64,000 nt of DNA, taken from NCBI RefSeq assembly GCF_010015445.1, contig NC_053114.1, positions 34,727,475 through 34,791,474 on the forward strand. The letters are read 5' to 3'. Below, piece after piece: positions 1-14,612 of this stretch. The stretch is from Perca fluviatilis. Lineage: Eukaryota; Chordata; Actinopteri; Perciformes; Percidae. A program made the position numbers and the translations under genes. Under the pieces are notes generated by a model, which was given only the letters and a program-made list of their open reading frames with translations, was not told the DNA's origin and made no database searches. The stretch's first letter is position 1; every line of letters starts with the position of its first letter.

Positions 1-2229
<2,229 letters not shown>

Positions 2230-2238
2230 GTATATATA

Positions 2239-2770
2239 CAGTACAGGCCAAAAGTTTGGACACACCTTCTCATTCAATGCGTTTCCTTTTTATTTTCATG
2301 ACTATTGACATTGTAGATTCTCACTGAAGGCATCAAAACTATGAATGAACACATATGGAATTATGTACTTAACAAAAAAGTGTGAAATAACTGAAAACAT
2401 GTCTTATATTTTAGATTCTTCAAAGTAGCCACCCTTTGCTTTTTTATGAATAAGGGAAATAATTCCACTAATTAACCCTGACAAGGCACACCTGTGAAGT
2501 GAAAACCATTTCAGGTGACTACCTCATGAAGCTCATTGAGAGAACACCAAGGGTTTACAGAGTTATCAAAAAAAGCAAAGGGTGGCTACTTTGAGGAATC
2601 TAAAATATAAGGCATGTTTTCAGTTATTACACACTTTTTTGTTAAGTACATAATTCCATATGTGTTCATTCATAGTTTTGATGCCTTCAGTGAGAATCTA
2701 CAATGTAAATAGTCATGAAAATAAAGAAACAGATTGAATGAGAAGGTGTGTCCAAACTTTTGGCCTGTAC
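2239..2770. mobile_element. Palindromic MITE (Tc1/mariner type by TA flanks)
   Basis: The element is almost entirely an inverted repeat. The left arm (2239-2445) reads as the reverse complement of the right arm (2568-2770), around a spacer of about 120 bp. It begins CAGTACAGGCCAAAAGTTTG and ends with the complementary GGCCTGTAC, and TA-rich sequence lies on both sides. There is no coding capacity. I know this as a dispersed fish repeat. Assignment to Tc1/mariner rests on the TA context and is an inference. Confidence 0.8.
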
Positions 2771-2787
2771 TATATATATATATATTA

Positions 2788-4410
2788 CAGTGCCTTGCGA
2801 AAGTATTCGCCCCCTTGAACTTTTTGACCTTTTGCCACATTTAAGGCCTCAAACATAAAGATATAAAACTGTAATTTTTTGTGAAGAATCAACAACAAGT
2901 GGGACACAATCATGAAGTGGAACGAAATATATTGGATATTTCAAACCTTTTAAACAAATAAAAACTGAAATATTGGGCGTGCAAAATTATTCAGCCCCCT
3001 TAAGTTAATACTTTGTAGCGCCACCTTTTGCTGCGATTACAGCTGTAAGTCGCTTGGGGTATGTCTCTATCAGTTTTGCAACACGAGACTGACATTTTTG
3101 CCCATTCCTCCTTGCAAAACAGCTCGAGCTCAGTGAGGTTGGATGGAGAGAGTTTGTGAACAGCAGTTTTCAGTTCTTTCCACAGATTCTCGATTGGATT
3201 CAGGTCTGGACTTTGACTTGGCCATTCTAAAACCTGGATATGTTTATTTGTGAACCATTCCATTGTAGATTTTGCTTTAGGTTTTTGGATCATTGTCTTG
3301 TTGGAAGACAAATCTCCGTCCCAGTCTCAGGTCTTTTGCAGACTCCATCAGGTTTTCTTCCAGAATGGTCCTGTATTTGGCTCCATCCATCTTCCCATCA
3401 ATTTTAACCATCTTCCCTGTCCCTGCTGAAGAAAAGCAGGCCCAAACCATGATGCTGCCACCACCATGTTTGACAGTGGGGATGGTGTGTTCAGGGTGAT
3501 GAGCTGTGTTGCTTTTACGCCAAACATAACGTTTTGCATTGTTGCCAAAAGTTCGATTTTGGTTTCATCTGACCACAGCACCTTCTTCCACATGTTTGGT
3601 GTGTCTCCCAGGTGGCTTTTGGCAAACTTTAAACAACACTTTTTATGGATATCTTTAAGAAATGGCTTTCTTCTTGCCACTCTTCCATAAAGGCCAGATT
3701 TGTGCAGTATACGACTGATTGTTGTCCTATGGACAGAGTCTCCCACCTCAGCTGTAGATCTCTGCAGTTCATCCAGAGTGATCATGGGCCTCTTGGCTGC
3801 ATCTCTGATCAGTCTTCTCATTGTATGAGCTGAAAGTTTAGAGGGACGGCCGGGTCTTCGTAGATTTGTAGTGGTCTGATACTCCTTCCATTTCAATATT
3901 ATCGCTTGCCCCAGTGCTCCTTGGGATGTTTAAAGCTTGGGAAATCTTTTGTATCCCAATCCGGCTTTAAACTTCTCCACAACAGTATCTCGGACCTGCC
4001 TGGTGTGTTCCTTGTTCTATGATGCTCTCTTTTTAGCTTACGGACCTCTGAGACTATCACAGAGCAGGTGCATTTATACGGAGACTTGATTACACACAGC
4101 TGGATTCTATTTATCATCATTAGTCATTTAGGTCAACATTGGATCATTCAGAGATCCTCACTGAACTTCTGGAGAGAGTTTGCTGCACTGAAAGTAAAGG
4201 GGCTGAATAATTTTGCACGCCCACTTTTTCAGTTTTTTATTTGTTAAAAAAGTTTGAAATAGCCAATGAATTTCGTTCCACTTCATAATTGGGACCCACT
4301 TGTTGTTGATTCTTCACAAAAAATTACAGTTTTATATCTTTATGTTTGAGGCCTGAAATGTGGCAAAAGGTCGAAACGTTCAAAAGGGCCGAATACTTGC
4401 CAAGGCACTG
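2788..4410 (-). mobile_element. Tc1-like DNA transposon, decayed, with long terminal inverted repeats
   Basis: The element starts CAGTGCCTTGCGAAAG and ends with the near-complement CTTGCCAAGGCACTG. It is flanked by TA at 2786-2787 and 4411-4412, the Tc1/mariner target duplication. The terminal inverted repeats are about 215 bp long (roughly 2788-3003 and 4198-4410). Between them is a minus-strand transposase reading frame broken by several small indels. It sits in a (TA)n run, and its right end is 137 bp from an shf exon, so it lies in an shf intron or flank. The inverted repeats differ by several substitutions and small indels, so it is probably immobile. Confidence 0.95.
3000..4025 (-). pseudogene. 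Tc1-like transposase pseudogene
   Basis: This is the remnant of a DDE transposase of about 340 residues that would cut and paste the flanking inverted repeats. The catalytic-core motifs are visible: WSDETK with the first Asp at 3567-3569, QDNDPK with the second Asp at about 3289-3291, and [11 protein letters not shown] with the Glu at 3189-3191. The N-terminal DNA-binding region reads as SKLSAHTMRRLIRDAAKRP. The frame is broken at several places. The start region near 4020-4025 has lost the ATG. A pair of compensating indels near 3925-3955 shifts a short segment. A one-base loss near 3550, in the T-run after ETKIEL, moves the core into another frame. A one-base gain near 3281 comes just after QDNDPK. 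The frame ends at the TAA at 3000. No functional protein is expected. Confidence 0.93.
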
Positions 4411-4540
4411 TATATATATATATAAAACACATTATAGGGAGTGGATGGATGGAAGGATGATGGATTAATGGACTGACAGATGGAAAGGGGGGATGATGGG
4501 GGGAACTGATGGGAAAGATGCTGGACAATGTGAACACCAA
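4411..4540. repeat. (TA)n run and GGAT/GATG purine-rich tract
   Basis: A (TA)n run at 4411-4424 flanks the transposon. Imperfect GGAT/GATG units follow at about 4441-4505. On the minus strand this is a pyrimidine-rich stretch immediately downstream of the proposed donor site of the shf exon. Confidence 0.7.
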
Positions 4541-4547
4541 CACCCAC

Positions 4548-4694
4548 CATGGTGGTGCTGGTCACAGCTTGTCTGTCCTGGTGAGGGCTGAGCTGTCTGG
4601 GAGGGAGACTCCAGCTCCTCCACCAGGGGAGGGCTGGTGTTGAGCTGCCCGACAGGAGGGGGCCAGGGTAGGTCCTTGATCACTTTAATCTCTA
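4548..4694 (-). CDS. shf: shf exon: linker after the EYDQPWEW motif (SH2 adapter protein F), partial gene
   Basis: This is an internal coding exon of the SH2-domain adapter SHF, a cytoplasmic scaffold. Known of the family: its C-terminal SH2 domain binds phosphotyrosine receptors (PDGF receptor alpha for SHF), and tyrosines in its linker recruit other signalling proteins. The exon reads VEIKVIKDLPWPPPVGQL, then a Ser/Pro-rich tail. From memory the first part is almost identical to mammalian SHF directly after KKERISKAFA. The acceptor is clear (minus strand CACTTGCAG just before 4694). The first two bases complete a Val codon begun in the previous exon. I place the donor at 4547-4546 (ATG|GTGGGT), giving 147 bp, phase 1 at both ends. 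The frame stays open for about 80 bp further, so this donor is a prediction. The SH2 exons are not in the window. Confidence 0.88.
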
Positions 4695-7600
4695 CTGCAA
4701 GTGTCGCCCAAGTCACCAGAGGAGAGATGGAGGGAAGGAGAGGACAGCAACGAGAAGCATAAATGGACAACGACAAAGGGAGTGAGGAAAGGGAAGTAAT
4801 GACAGGAAACGGGAAGGAAAACAGAGAAAAGGAAGAAGGGGTAAGTGAAAAATAGATAAGAGAAGAAGCCAGCTTTGTGATTCAGGAATCAGCAGTAGCT
4901 AACAGGACTGAAAAAGAAGCAGAGTTAGTTCACCAGTAAGTAGGGTTGGGTTCTGATAGCAGGTGCCATATTGGATTTGGTTCCAGGTTGGTTAAAATAC
5001 CTGGATTTCTAACTATGGGCTAATGGTCAAAGGTTACTTACAAATTTTAAATCTCAACTTCAATAAGGGATTTGGGAGGACTCAATAACTAAATTGCATA
5101 GCAGATATGAATTCTATAAAATGCTATTAAACCCCAACCCTACCTGAAAAGTTGGGCCCTTTGGCCTCTCTTCCCCTCTTCATTGGCTCTCACTCAACAA
5201 TCCTCACACTCCAGACTGAAAAATAGAGTGACTAATTTAAGTCTCAGCAGATATAGTGTCAATGCAAAGTTCTCAATCCTTACTTTTACAAGAAGTATGA
5301 CATGATGTGTGACGTTATTTAAGAGACAGGCCCAAAAAATACACCTTGTAATGTTGCACCTTGAAGGTTGTAGACTATAAAATATAAAGCTGCCTTGAGA
5401 TCAGGTACAGATAGTCACTGATTCAGTAGATCAGCATACACTCTGCTGTTACTCACAGTGCTGAGTTTGAAAAAAAGACTTTAGGCCTCTATATTAAGAT
5501 AAACAACAATGTAGACTATATCCTTCCCTGGGATGTACAGTCAGAGCAATCCATTCTGGCAGTGGACACTCCCCAGGCTTTGCCCCTTAAATAATGTATG
5601 CCTTATATCCAGCCGGGGTATTACCAGGGTAAATTGAGTGCCCTTGCAAAAGCATATATGTCACTGGGCAAGGGCCACTTCTTAAATTGCTGACTATAAT
5701 TAATAAATGGGAGGGAGAGAGGACTTTTTTCATAATCTTTGAAAAAGCTAGCATTAGAAACCAAGGCTATTAAAGAAGCATAGTCCAGCAATAGTCGAAA
5801 AGCTGGAAGTCAAAAGTGTTATGTGTAATTCGATAACTCTTTTTTACATAAATCTTCAAACAGATCTTCCAGTGAGGAAACCGACATTGCTATTAAGAAC
5901 ATTTTAATGTCACTGTCCATGGTGCTGGAGATGTTACTGCTTTATATGAAAGTAAATAAAAGTGGAAAAAAAGGAAATAAAATGAGTGACTGTGATTTTA
6001 ATAATCCGGGTTGCTACTTATAGTAGACAATGCCCTTAAACACGAATTAAGAAGCTTCAACAACAGCGGAAGTTCTTATAAGCTTCTTAAAGGTGCAGAA
6101 AAAAACAAATAATTGCTCCTCTAATTAGCCCAGGAATAAATGAAGCAAAAACAAACAGAAACAAAAGTACATACAAATACAAGAACAAAATAGAAAAAGA
6201 TGTTAAAACTCACAATACAATTCCAATTAAAGTGTCGAGGTGGGCTTCAGCCCGATTTAACTTTAAAAAAAGTGAAGGCCAAAAACTCACATTCTTTATT
6301 AAATGACATTGCCTGCTGATGATAAAGATTGAAATGAAAACATGGGATAACATTGGCAAACCTTCAGTGGTATAGCCTAAACTTCTATTCATGACAGTGC
6401 TCTGATTTCATCAATGTGACAGCTATACTGCACATCAGTCACATTAGTCATGTAAGGGCGATGGCGGCCTTGTTTGACTTAGGAGGATGTGGGGTTAAAT
6501 TGAGGAGAGAAGCAACAGATTGGCAGTAAAGTAAATCAGCCAGCAGATATTGAATACAAGATCACTTTGGGACACATCAATAAGTTGTCTCCACAACCTG
6601 GGTTATATTTCTGTAGTTTTGGTCATCACTGCATTGCTTATAGTAACATTTGCTCTACAATAATTACCTACAGTAGAACATGTTAATAACTTTTAATTAA
6701 AGGCTCAAGATTGCTAGTAAGTCAGTATTTACCACTTTGTTTTACTTAAATGACGGCAATTATTTCGTCAGAGAGAATTAGAGGCACATTCTGATTCAGA
6801 GTAACACCTCTTTAAAGAGAGTTGACTTAGTGCTATTTCAGCTAAGAGGAAAAGAATGCAGCTGTCTTCAAAATCATTAGCGCGTCACTGTGTTGTATTG
6901 GCCGGTATACAGCCTTGTTTTCAGTGGGAGGATGAGCATAATCTTATGGATTTGTTTGTCTTCCATCCTGCAAGGAATTGCAGTGGTGGTGGTACAGGAC
7001 ATGCTAATGAGAAGCAATATCTGCAGGCCAGATGAAGGGGGAAACTGGAGAATATTCAATCCGACAAGCAATTAAATAGCTGGGCCTGCGGTGTCAGGGG
7101 GCTAATCTAGAGAAAGGTGGCTGGAAGGAGGAGCTGCTTGCTGTCTACCCTGATGGGAGAGATGTGGGGTGGTGGACTGGCGGGGCTGGAGGGTGGGGAA
7201 TGGAGACAGAAGGTCAGAAACTCTGGAAGATAATATAACTTCCACTACTTTGGGGTGAAGTAGGGGACTCTCTTCCTATGAGATTTAAAGCCTAATACTC
7301 ATTTCACATTGCAGATTAGTGTGTAATTGTTTGGGGAGCAGAAGGCTGCCTACACACTGCAGCCTCACTGTGAGACGATTTGGGCGAGTGTGGCTCAGAT
7401 TTGCTTGGATGCACAGCTGAATAATAGCATTTAGAACTGTTAAAATTAAGGCAGGCTGATTCACGAGCCAGGTGTTTTTTATACTCTCGGTGAGTGGAAT
7501 CTCCCTCTTGTTGTAACATATTTAAATTTACTGCAAGCCCCAAGGCCTTGAATAATCATTGACTCTATTTGCCATCACCACGCATGGATGAGTGAATCTT

Positions 7601-10600
7601 TACACCTGAGGACTAATGCCAGGGACACAGTCCACAAAACGCTGCTTCACTTTGCGGCATTTCATGGCGCCTCCACGGCCAGTGTGTTGCTGGCGTAAGA
7701 TAACAACAGCAGCACACTAGAGCTGATTTACACATCAACCCTAAAGGCTCACCAAATTACAGCTATATTAGCTGATGTAGATTTCGATTGATTATCAATT
7801 CTGTGGATGGTACATGTGTGACAGGATAAGTGTTAGAGACTGGAGGTGAATATCAGGTTGAACATGTAAATTACATTCAATATGATGTCTAAGTCATGTG
7901 GCTTTCCTTTGGTTATTATTTAAGTTGGTAAGTTTGTTCATTGTAAAGCACTTCAAGCTTAGCCTGTGTAGCAGAACACAGAAGGTCGCTGTCCAAATAT
8001 TAAATACAATTAGGCTTTGATTATTGTAATTATTGGCAGCAGTGTTTGTTTTTCATTTTCTTGAATGAAAAGACACAGACACCACATAGAGCCAAATGTA
8101 TGAGGACTAATTCTGAGGGAATATGTAAATACATCCAAAGATTACTAAATCTTTGTCATCGCATCTGACTGCATTTGGATCAATATGTCATCTCTCATTT
8201 GCATAATCATTAATCCATATACATACACAACACCTACTGTTGACAGAAGAATACAAGCTTTTATCGATTCAAAATCGACAAAGGACATGCCAATCAAGTT
8301 AACTGCACATAGTGGCCATGTTGGGACTTTGAATTGGGACCTTTTAAAACAGTGGGGGTCGTCCATCGCATGTCCTGCTTGCTTTGGAAATGTGTGATGG
8401 ATGTCACGTGGACTGAACACTGCCAGGTTGAGCACCAGTCTGTAAACTTAAGTGCTGTAAACGCTGCAGCTGATTATTTCTTTCAAAACCTGTATGTTGA
8501 TTACAGTTCATCAAAATAACAGAGCATACTTGAACAATGGACAAAGGTTCCTTTTTATCTGTTTACCTTCCCTTTGTTCTTCCAGGAGCAGGTATTTGTT
8601 TACCCAGGCTTTTCATTAGCCCATGGCACTTCATCAAATCACCAGCTATGCTTGTTTCCACCAATGCCATTTAATTTAGTTCTGCTTAATTTGGTTGGCT
8701 AATTGCATGCATATTCAAAACAAGCTGGAAGATTGCGATGTTTATGCTGCACATTATGAGCACAAGAGCTTGGAAAACAAAACCAGCCTCTTCTGAAGAC
8801 GTGTTTGTTCCATCGGCACCCAAATCATTACAGATAACAACTGTGTAATGCTCCGGGGGAACTAAAATGCCACCTTGTAATTCTCCGCATACTGTATCCG
8901 TCACATTATACGGTTCGGCTCTCTTTCAAAGCACAGATCTGTTTTGAAAGACTGCGTGTTTGCATTAAAAATGAAAGTGGCGAGGCCTTTTCCCTGCTCT
9001 TCTATCAGGAAAGAGAAGGAAGAGATGCGTTAGTGACGGCCGGCCAGCAGGAGCTTCCAGGGAGGCTTGCTGGAGGAGCGTTGGGTTTACAGTGCTGTTG
9101 TGTGTGGCCAATGTGTGTGAGTGAAGATAAGACCTGTGGCAGCGCTCAGTGAAAAGAGGGAAGGACGCATTTGAGGCTCATGGAAGAGGGCTGTCAGTAA
9201 GGTTATCAGCAGGGTGTTGCTGCAGAGGCCAGGGGTACGAGACAGAGCTGAGGAGTGACGGACAGCGTGGGGGAAACCTGATCAGCCAAGCAGAGAGAAA
9301 CCGAGCCATGGCACCCACAAAACAGCTGGCTTTAACCCAGGTGCAAATAACCAGCGCAGGACTGTAACTGAATCAATTATTTATTTTAGGACATTAGACT
9401 TAAGCCTCAGGTTTCTGGGTCGTTAAGCCCATGAAGATTCATTAAAAAACCATAAAGCTCCCCAAGACCTGAGGGAGCAAGCGACAGTGCTTTCTCTTAT
9501 CTCCCGTGCTAAATGCATGGTACCCCGCTGGCCGGGAGCCAAGTGAAAGGAGTTAGTAGCAGGTAACAGAGGGCAAGGAGATTAAGTGACAATGGCTCTT
9601 GATCCCACTCTTGCTGTGACGAGGCTCAGATTTCCAATGACGACGTGTCCATGTCTGGGTGTGAATGAGCGCGCCATATGACGGCCACGCAAGCACACTT
9701 TCTCTTGCCCTCACATGCAGGCTTCTTTATATGGTCAAATTCTAATGTGTCTTCCTCACTCTTCACCTCAAGGCTCATCCATCACCTACTCAGCAGCCAG
9801 GAGGGAGGTAGGAAAGAGGCTGTGGTGAGTGTGGGTTCAGTATAGAGAGTGTGGGTGAGGGTGTGGGGTGGTGGTGGGGGGGGGGGAGCGAGGATGAGTG
9901 ATTAACCAAACCGCAAGTACACAGCCCCCCCAACACTCTAACAAGGCAGGGAATTTACATTCCATTGCATACCTGTCAGGAGATAGCCCAACAGTGAATA
10001 ATAACACCAGACCAAGTGTTGTGAAGAGGCGAGCGAGAGAGCATGCAGGCAGCGATAGGGACAGCCGAGGAAAAAGGGCTGTAGCAGGGAGCATTAACTC
10101 TCCCTGCCCTATCATTAATGAAGACAAATAGTCTTTTATGCAGATAGTATTACCATGTTCTACCATGGTGCAGGGCATAGGCAGCACTTGGTACTTATTT
10201 AATCCCTCCCCACCCTCTTTTTTTTAATGTGCAAACACTCCATGGCTTAGTAAGGCTGTGCATCTTTTTTCATTATCTGTTAATACTTTGTTTGCAGACA
10301 CTTTCATTTCCCACATAATTGTTGGAATATAAACTGTGAAGGTTTTGATTAGCGCAGAAAAGTGCCCCTGAAATCCTAACGGTAAGCAGTATCATTAGTC
10401 ATTGATATTGCACTGCCACAAAGTGCTTTAGAAACCAAACTGAGGAAAACTGCTTTCTTGCTTGAATCAGGCCTGAAATAGTGACCTGAAAACATTGTTA
10501 TAAACGTAATTGCTGACATCTGGGGACATGGCAGCATCACCACAATGTAGCTCAGAAGGGCAGTCAGACAATACTGTGTTAATATCCATCATAAATAGAT

Positions 10601-13600
10601 GGTTGATGTCATATGTCTACATCTTTTTTGATCATCTGAGTATGAAAATTAAACCCAGGTTGTTTTTTTTTATTCATTCTGTTGTTACATATTCGTACAT
10701 TGTGTTGATTTGTTTTCAATTTGCGCCCTTGGTGTGTAGCTTAAAAATTACCCTCACATCAAGCTTTTTTCCAAATACTGTACTAATATAATGACTACTT
10801 TTCCGAAAGAAGGCTCCAACAACAACAAAAAGTTCAGGAAATGCACCTCTGATAATGCTGTTACCACCAAACCCACACGGCCCTGGTTTGAGAGCAAAAA
10901 TATCTAGTTACAGGTTCGACTAAAGAAAGTAAAGTGTAAAACTCTTAATCAACCATGAAATCCAATCCAACCTGGATTACACAACTAAACGTAAGCAACC
11001 AGACCAGATGTCTCAAGCTCTAACTTACAGTAAAGCCCATGACCTCATGACTCCAGTCTAAAGTTTCATAAACCCCAAGTAACCCTGCCTTGAGTATGGA
11101 TAAGACAATTCAGTACTAAGACGGTGAAAAATGTGATACCAAAGATTTAAAGTTTGTATGGCATTCAATCAATTAAATTAAAAATTCATCAACATGAGGT
11201 TTGTGAAACAGCTGTTCCACTTGCCCGATTGCACCCAATTGTCAATATAGATGTTTGATATGGGGAACTCCAGGATAAGACAAGGGTAACCTGGCAAAAT
11301 CTAAGACAGTAGTGCCAGGATGGATGAGACAGAGATGACTGGTAAAGTGGCATTGTCACAGTCCTAAAGCACTGGCTCACAAGTTAACTTAAATACTGAA
11401 GCGGTGTATAATTTGACATTGGAGGTAAGCTGGTTGCAAAGATCAGAGCCTTGTGTGCAGGCACAAACGCTCAAGCCTTGAAAGGTGGGAAACTTTCTCT
11501 AAGCCCCTTGATGTCTACACTGACACCTGCAAGAGAAACAAGCCTGTGTTGACAAGGCTTGTCCCAAAGCCGTCTTTCTCATCATTCTTCACTTTTCGGT
11601 CTTCAAAATAGTGGGGAATTACTTCTGCCTGAACAAAACACAATTCAGAATGAAGACATGCAATAAATCAAAGGACTTTTTAGACTGCAGCTTTCATCTT
11701 TGAAAGACAACTTAAAGACTTGTCTCTCCAATTCCCTGCTAAGACTTTGACATCCAATGGAAATTAAATTAATCATCTTCAAAAGAGGGACGCTGTCTGT
11801 AAAAGGGGGAGTTGAAAGAATGTGTTAGTAAATAGCGCCCTACACAAACTCTTCTGGGTGCTGCTTGACAGAAAAATAATGAGGGAGAGGAGGAAAGTGA
11901 TTAAGAATGCAGCATCCCTTATTTAACTAATCACAGGCAGAGGCAGAACGGTGTGACTCTTATGAAGACCTCAGTGCCTAGAATACACAGAAGTAGACAG
12001 GAAACAGAAATGAAGCGACATACAGTAAACACAGACAGATGATGAAGGAATAGACAGACCTATGATATGCATTTACATAAGAGAGTTTGAGCCTGCTCTG
12101 CCAGAACTGTGTCCATCTGAACATGTGATTGATTATATTACTGAGTTTCAAAGGCTTCAAAACAAGGCAAAGATGAGTTTTGAGTAGTGATACTATCTTT
12201 AAGTACGGAGTTACATTAGAATAGTACGGAGTGCGCGCTCATCACCTGCAGGTATGCACTAAATACTCTCTCAAGCCTCTTTTTCTTCTTCCTCAAATGA
12301 GATTAATGAGCTTCCTACCATGTAATACCACATAAAAGACTTTACACACACTTAAACATATTATATACTACATTGAAATCCAGTTCAGCACCATATCTGT
12401 ATCTGTCTCCACTCTACTACTCCTGCTGTCACTATGGCTCACCTGACCTGTAAGCTGCCTTTTATTATTTTAGGCTTTAGGCGTTTTCTTCTAACTTTGT
12501 GAATGTCACTTCATTGTCAATCATTCTGTCACAGAAAAAGAACAGTTGTAGAAATCATTAAAATCCTCAAACCGCCTCGAAATAAATGATCTCTCACCGA
12601 GTCCAGAGTGAGTCCATCTTTAACTACCCATCAACAGCAAAACCCCATTGGGGATTAATCTCTCTCGCATCCTCTACTTCTAATAAATTTTGCTTTATTG
12701 AAATGCCATAAATGCAATTCACTGTTCCCAAAGCAAACAGAAGGGAAATTAAAAGAGAAATACAATAGAGGAATACATGGAAATAAAAAAGAAAAGTATG
12801 AAAAAGAGAGTAGAATATGATTAAATTATAATGAAGAAAATGCCCATTATTTTTATATTGCGTGTTGCTCTGTGAGATTACATTTACACTTCTACAAAAC
12901 TCAATCATTCTTCCAAGTGTAGAAAACTAATCACAAACTTGGCAAATTATTTTCCCAACTGTATTCCACAATGAGCCTGCATATTATTAATGGCATCTTT
13001 CATTCAGCTAAAGAAGAAAAGGTTCATTTACCCTATCGTGTGGAATACCTAGCACTGACTTAGGCATGAGTCAGGTTTGTGTGCAGAACATCCCCACAGA
13101 AGTAAATACAGTATTTTAGTGTTTTTTAAACTGCAGTGTTAATTTTCACAGCACCCTTAGAGGTGGAGGAGTCAACATAGATTTACTCATGCCCCCATCA
13201 CCCCATCCCTCCTACCTCTGAGCACCAAGAAGTGTTACTGCACTTGATACACTGATGTGTGCACTGAAAGGCTGATTTTCTTTAGTCCACTTCAAGCACT
13301 AGGCAATCACACTAGTAGCATCCTGATGATGTCATTCTAATCAAGATGATTTGCATTTAAAGTGGGTGACCTTTTCTCAACATACTGCTAGATTTGATTT
13401 TTAGGGCTCACATGACAATTTTGGAAGTGTAAAATACGCTTATGACACCAATTCTTGAGAACATTTTAACCTGTGTGCTGAGGATTTAAGTAAGAAATGA
13501 ATCTCAAACAGCAATATTCAATGCAACCTAAAAAGGTTCAGGCATCAAAGTCTAAGATGAATATACAGACAGAAAAGAGACACTCCCCAGCCCCGTCTCC

Positions 13601-13608
13601 AATGGTAC
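4695..13608 (-). other. shf: shf intron (8.9 kb, or 9.9 kb if the 99-bp segment is skipped)
   Basis: Non-coding DNA between the two shf coding segments. It contains no obvious transposon of any length. There are a few GC-richer patches (7080-7200, 9000-9360, 9780-10110) with chance open frames but no recognisable protein. A G-run lies near 9872-9887. Conserved regulatory elements could be present but cannot be judged from one sequence. Confidence 0.65.
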
Positions 13609-13707
13609 CTGTGAGGGATTTAGAGGTGCAGTCCTTTCCGCCGTGGGGACCTGATCCAGTGCCACTTACAGAACCCTCGTAGCTAATGCAGTCATAACAA
13701 AGCAGAG
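13609..13707 (-). CDS. Candidate shf cassette exon, 99 bp, phase 1-1
   Basis: A splice-competent open segment inside the shf intron. On the minus strand a long T-rich pyrimidine tract ends in TTGAACAG just before 13707. The segment is open in the frame set by the upstream shf exon. It ends ACAG|GTACCA, with the GT at 13608-13607. Length is 99 bp with two bases completing a codon at the start and one left over at the end, so it could be included or skipped without breaking the frame between the two certain shf exons. Included, it would add 33 residues, starting ALLCYDCISYEGSVSG and continuing Gly/Ser-rich. Two tyrosines in acidic or Gly contexts would suit an adapter linker. I do not recall this peptide in mammalian SHF, and chance splice-like signals remain possible. 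Confidence 0.4.
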
Positions 13708-14612
13708 CTGTTCAAGGATAAAAAAGAAAAATATAAAGCGAAAAGGGGCGATGAAAAATAGAGTCATGGGTTGCTGATTTCCTTTATTATATCAGTTAAA
13801 AGGCTTGGCATAAATTTGGGGTGCACTTTTTATATCCCAAAGCCGTATTCTTTCCAGGAACAGCCCTGTTTGATGTTATGGCTGTGTTAGCCGTGCTGAA
13901 GCTCTCAAACCACAGCGACTACCTGCACCTACATGCACCTGCACAACCAATCATGCCCCCTGAGCAGCATAGGTATCATCTTAGCTTAAACAGGCAGCAG
14001 TGGGATCAAAACAGCAAACAGTAGACTGGACACCTGCAAGTCAACTTAGCGGGTGCTTTAACAGAGGAGGAAAGAAAGAAGCGTTAGCAGAGAGTTTAAA
14101 GCAGCAGCAGCAGCAGAACCCTCACAACCTGACAGAAGCCAAAATCTGATTTGTTAGAGCTTGAAAAGCAGATACCTGGGTTAGTAAAGCAGAAGAGAAA
14201 CAGTTTTAGAGTTCATTGTGTTAAAAGCTTGAAATTTACATAAATCAGACAACCCTTACAGAAATGCAGTCATCACTAAATTGGAGAAGTTTACATAATG
14301 AGATTCACTGTCTGAGCTTTTGACATCAGAACTAACAGTATGTAACAGAAAGAGCTGAAGGACTTTGCAAGCAATTTTCTTTAAGTTAAAATGTTGTTGG
14401 ATTAGGATGAACTGATCTTGTTTTTCTGCCTATTTCAAGAACAAATGTACTCCTAAAATGATTCTGCAAGAAACAGCAAAGTTTTGGAGGTTCCATTTCT
14501 CCACAAAATTCTGTTTATTCTATGCAGTAGAAGGATACTGATTTGTTTTGTTTTTTTGTAGCTACTTCTCCTTGTGTCATATATAATGTTGGTGGTTATT
14601 TGTGCATCGTAC

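Noticed and set aside
2239..2770. CRISPR-like repeat-spacer structure
   Set aside because: The repeats are two inverted arms of one palindromic MITE in a vertebrate genome.
3000..4120. A functional Tc1 transposase
   Set aside because: The start region is damaged and at least four indels break the frame between the catalytic residues.
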